This document shows positions 62,501-64,000 of a stretch of 64,000 nucleotides of DNA, in pieces. The stretch covers positions 6,829,759-6,893,758 of the forward strand of contig NC_034412.1 of the NCBI RefSeq assembly GCF_002078875.1, given 5' to 3'. The notes beneath the pieces are model-generated. The model saw nothing but the letters and a program-made list of their open reading frames with translations, was not told the DNA's origin and made no database searches. The stretch comes from Numida meleagris (Eukaryota; Chordata; Aves; Galliformes; Numididae). A program made the position numbers and the translations under genes. The number at the start of each line of letters is the position of its first letter. Position 1 is the first letter of the stretch.

Positions 62501-64000
62501 TATTGACTTTGGTGCCTAACTTAATCCACTCGAATTTGAACAGTTTTGTAGCTCACCTTCATTTTACATTGACAGGCAATTGCAAATAGTTTTCCTTACG
62601 TTAGTAAAGGTCTTACAAAAACTCCTGGGAGCTATTTGGAACGGACCCGTCATGCTTAGGACGTGTCCATGTTTTGGTTAGCAAGTGGTTGGGTGCTGCG
62701 CTTGTGTGGCAACTTTGGCAATTTGCGTTCTAATATGGTTTAATAAATGTTACAGTAGATAATTTCCCTGCGAGGTAATTAGCTCTTTATTGTCTTTTGT
62801 GTGACTCACTTAAAGGCTCTAATTAAGGATATAGTAAACACGAACAATTTTCTGAATGCTTTCAGCTTTTTTTAGGTGTTTTTTGAAGAAGATTAATGTT
62901 TCCTGTTAGAGCAGAAATATATTAAAAACCTTGGCCGATGCGCTCAGCTGAGTTTTTATTTCTTAGCAGACAAGTGTAGTGAATCCGAATGGTATTTTAA
63001 TTCAGCTAAGTTATAAAGTGAATTTGGATAGGATTTGATTACATTTGAGCTATAAATCTATTTTGAAAGAAAGCAAACATGAAAGGACATAAATCATAGC
63101 ATGTTTATATGTTTTGACCTGTTTTTTTTTCTACTGCAAATTTGATTGCGGCCTTTTAATGATGGAGAAAACTTACAAGGTTGCCAGAGACCTCAGTGTT
63201 CCCTTACACTTCCTTTTAAGAAGTGTTGTATGTTCATTGAAACCTTGTGGTGTATTAGCCATAGCAAAGAACTTCTGCTTTCTTAAGGGTATAAATACTT
63301 ATTTGTTGATATCCAATTCATTAACATCTGTCAGACGATGGTTTTTGTGTTACCATAAAACAATGCATGCTTTGATTTTATTATCATAAATAGTAAAGTG
63401 TATACTCCTTCCCTTGATTACATTTCTTGTTAAAACCTGTTTGCTTTCCTATGGCAAGCAGTATTGTGACACGTTATTTATCATTGTTGAGATCAGACAG
63501 CACCAACATGAAAGAGCAACTGCTATCATTCGGGTCAGAGTGCTGAATCAGAGTCCTCACTTAACACATATAATGTACACACTCCTGTGTTTGACACTGA
63601 CTTAAGCTGAATGTTCCTGATGACCACTGGCAGGTTTTAAATGCTGTGCAGTCGCACCAAAGAGAAGGGGCAGCCTACACTTGCCAGAGCAGCAGTTGCT
63701 CTGTAAACAGCCTCAGTACTAACAAACACCACTGGTGCCACTGTACATGATAAAAGCATCTCGTCATTCCTCGCAGTGAGCGCAAACCCAGACTGGGTCC
63801 GAAAGCAAAGAAATAAATTTGGGAGAGCCGTGTAGACCTTTACTCTGCTTTGGCATTTCCTTCTCCTTCAAAATAGCTTTGGCTTTCCAGGGAAGAGCCA
63901 TGTGAAGGAGAGCAGGAGTCAAGGTTAAAGTCATCGTGTCCAAGGCACCCGTGTGTTTTTATCAGGGAGAGGCATTTTCTGCTACGGCACTGTGGATCAA
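59541..64000 (-). other. PEX5L: PEX5L upstream intron, distal segment
   Basis: AT-rich, apart from a slightly CpG-richer end (63760-63830). TAATTA-type homeodomain words cluster at 62775-62830. AAAGTCAATGGGAG at 61036-61049 matches the old amniote motif family also seen at 10035. A minus-strand AAG|GTGAGC donor-like site occurs near 62555 without a convincing exon. Neither the exon 2 nor the exon 1a peptide of PEX5L was found here. Confidence 0.5.

Larger units (their letters stand above)
1..64000 (-). other. PEX5L: Partial PEX5L gene, minus strand (inferred extent)
   Basis: The whole window is read as the interior of PEX5L transcribed right to left, based on one certain exon at 8990-9094. 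Mammalian PEX5L is a very long gene with widely spaced 5' alternative exons, which fits a 64-kb stretch with one coding exon. No exon of another gene was recognised on either strand. The upstream limit is not visible: the short exon 1a peptide (MYQGHMQ in human) and the exon 2 peptide (containing DEDLEIIVDQ) were looked for by eye on the minus strand and not found. The true 5' end may be inside or outside the window. Confidence 0.65.

Overview
The window is vertebrate nuclear DNA, almost certainly avian. It is AT-rich and gene-poor, and its recognisable young repeats are all CR1 LINE 3' ends of the bird type. There are no Alu, B1 or L1 copies. A few very old amniote repeats (MIR-like, CR1/L3-like) are still readable. 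No prokaryotic, organellar or viral signatures were seen.

The one confident gene segment is a 105-bp coding exon on the minus strand at 8990-9094. It encodes 35 residues of the PEX5-like protein PEX5L (TRIP8b/PXR2), the HCN-channel auxiliary subunit related to the peroxisomal receptor PEX5. The call rests on a near-identical peptide (including AADKAVAMVMKEIPR and AEEKPLLTM), an intact acceptor and donor, and phase-0 boundaries. This appears to be the alternatively spliced N-terminal cassette usually called exon 4. It lies in a compact CpG island at about 8870-9215, which is striking in this AT-rich setting and may mark an internal promoter.

Because the gene runs on the minus strand, 1-8989 is intron downstream of this exon and 9095-64000 is more than 54 kb of upstream intron. 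Upstream alternative first exons may also lie there. I did not find the conserved exon 2 peptide, the short exon 1a peptide, or the following constant exon, so these probably lie outside the window.

Other contents: four readable CR1 copies (3884-4056, 5799-5996, 33566-33735, 59283-59540), one with an exact 10-bp flanking repeat; a decayed CR1/L3-type LINE of about 1.8 kb on the minus strand at 54340-56160; several MIR-like fragments; a 435-bp element bounded by inverted repeats (9655-10089); and simple repeats. Two speculative unannotated exons of the same gene are proposed: a possible alternative first exon ending at 20298 and a possible frame-breaking cassette at 1976-2045. No new multi-gene system was found.
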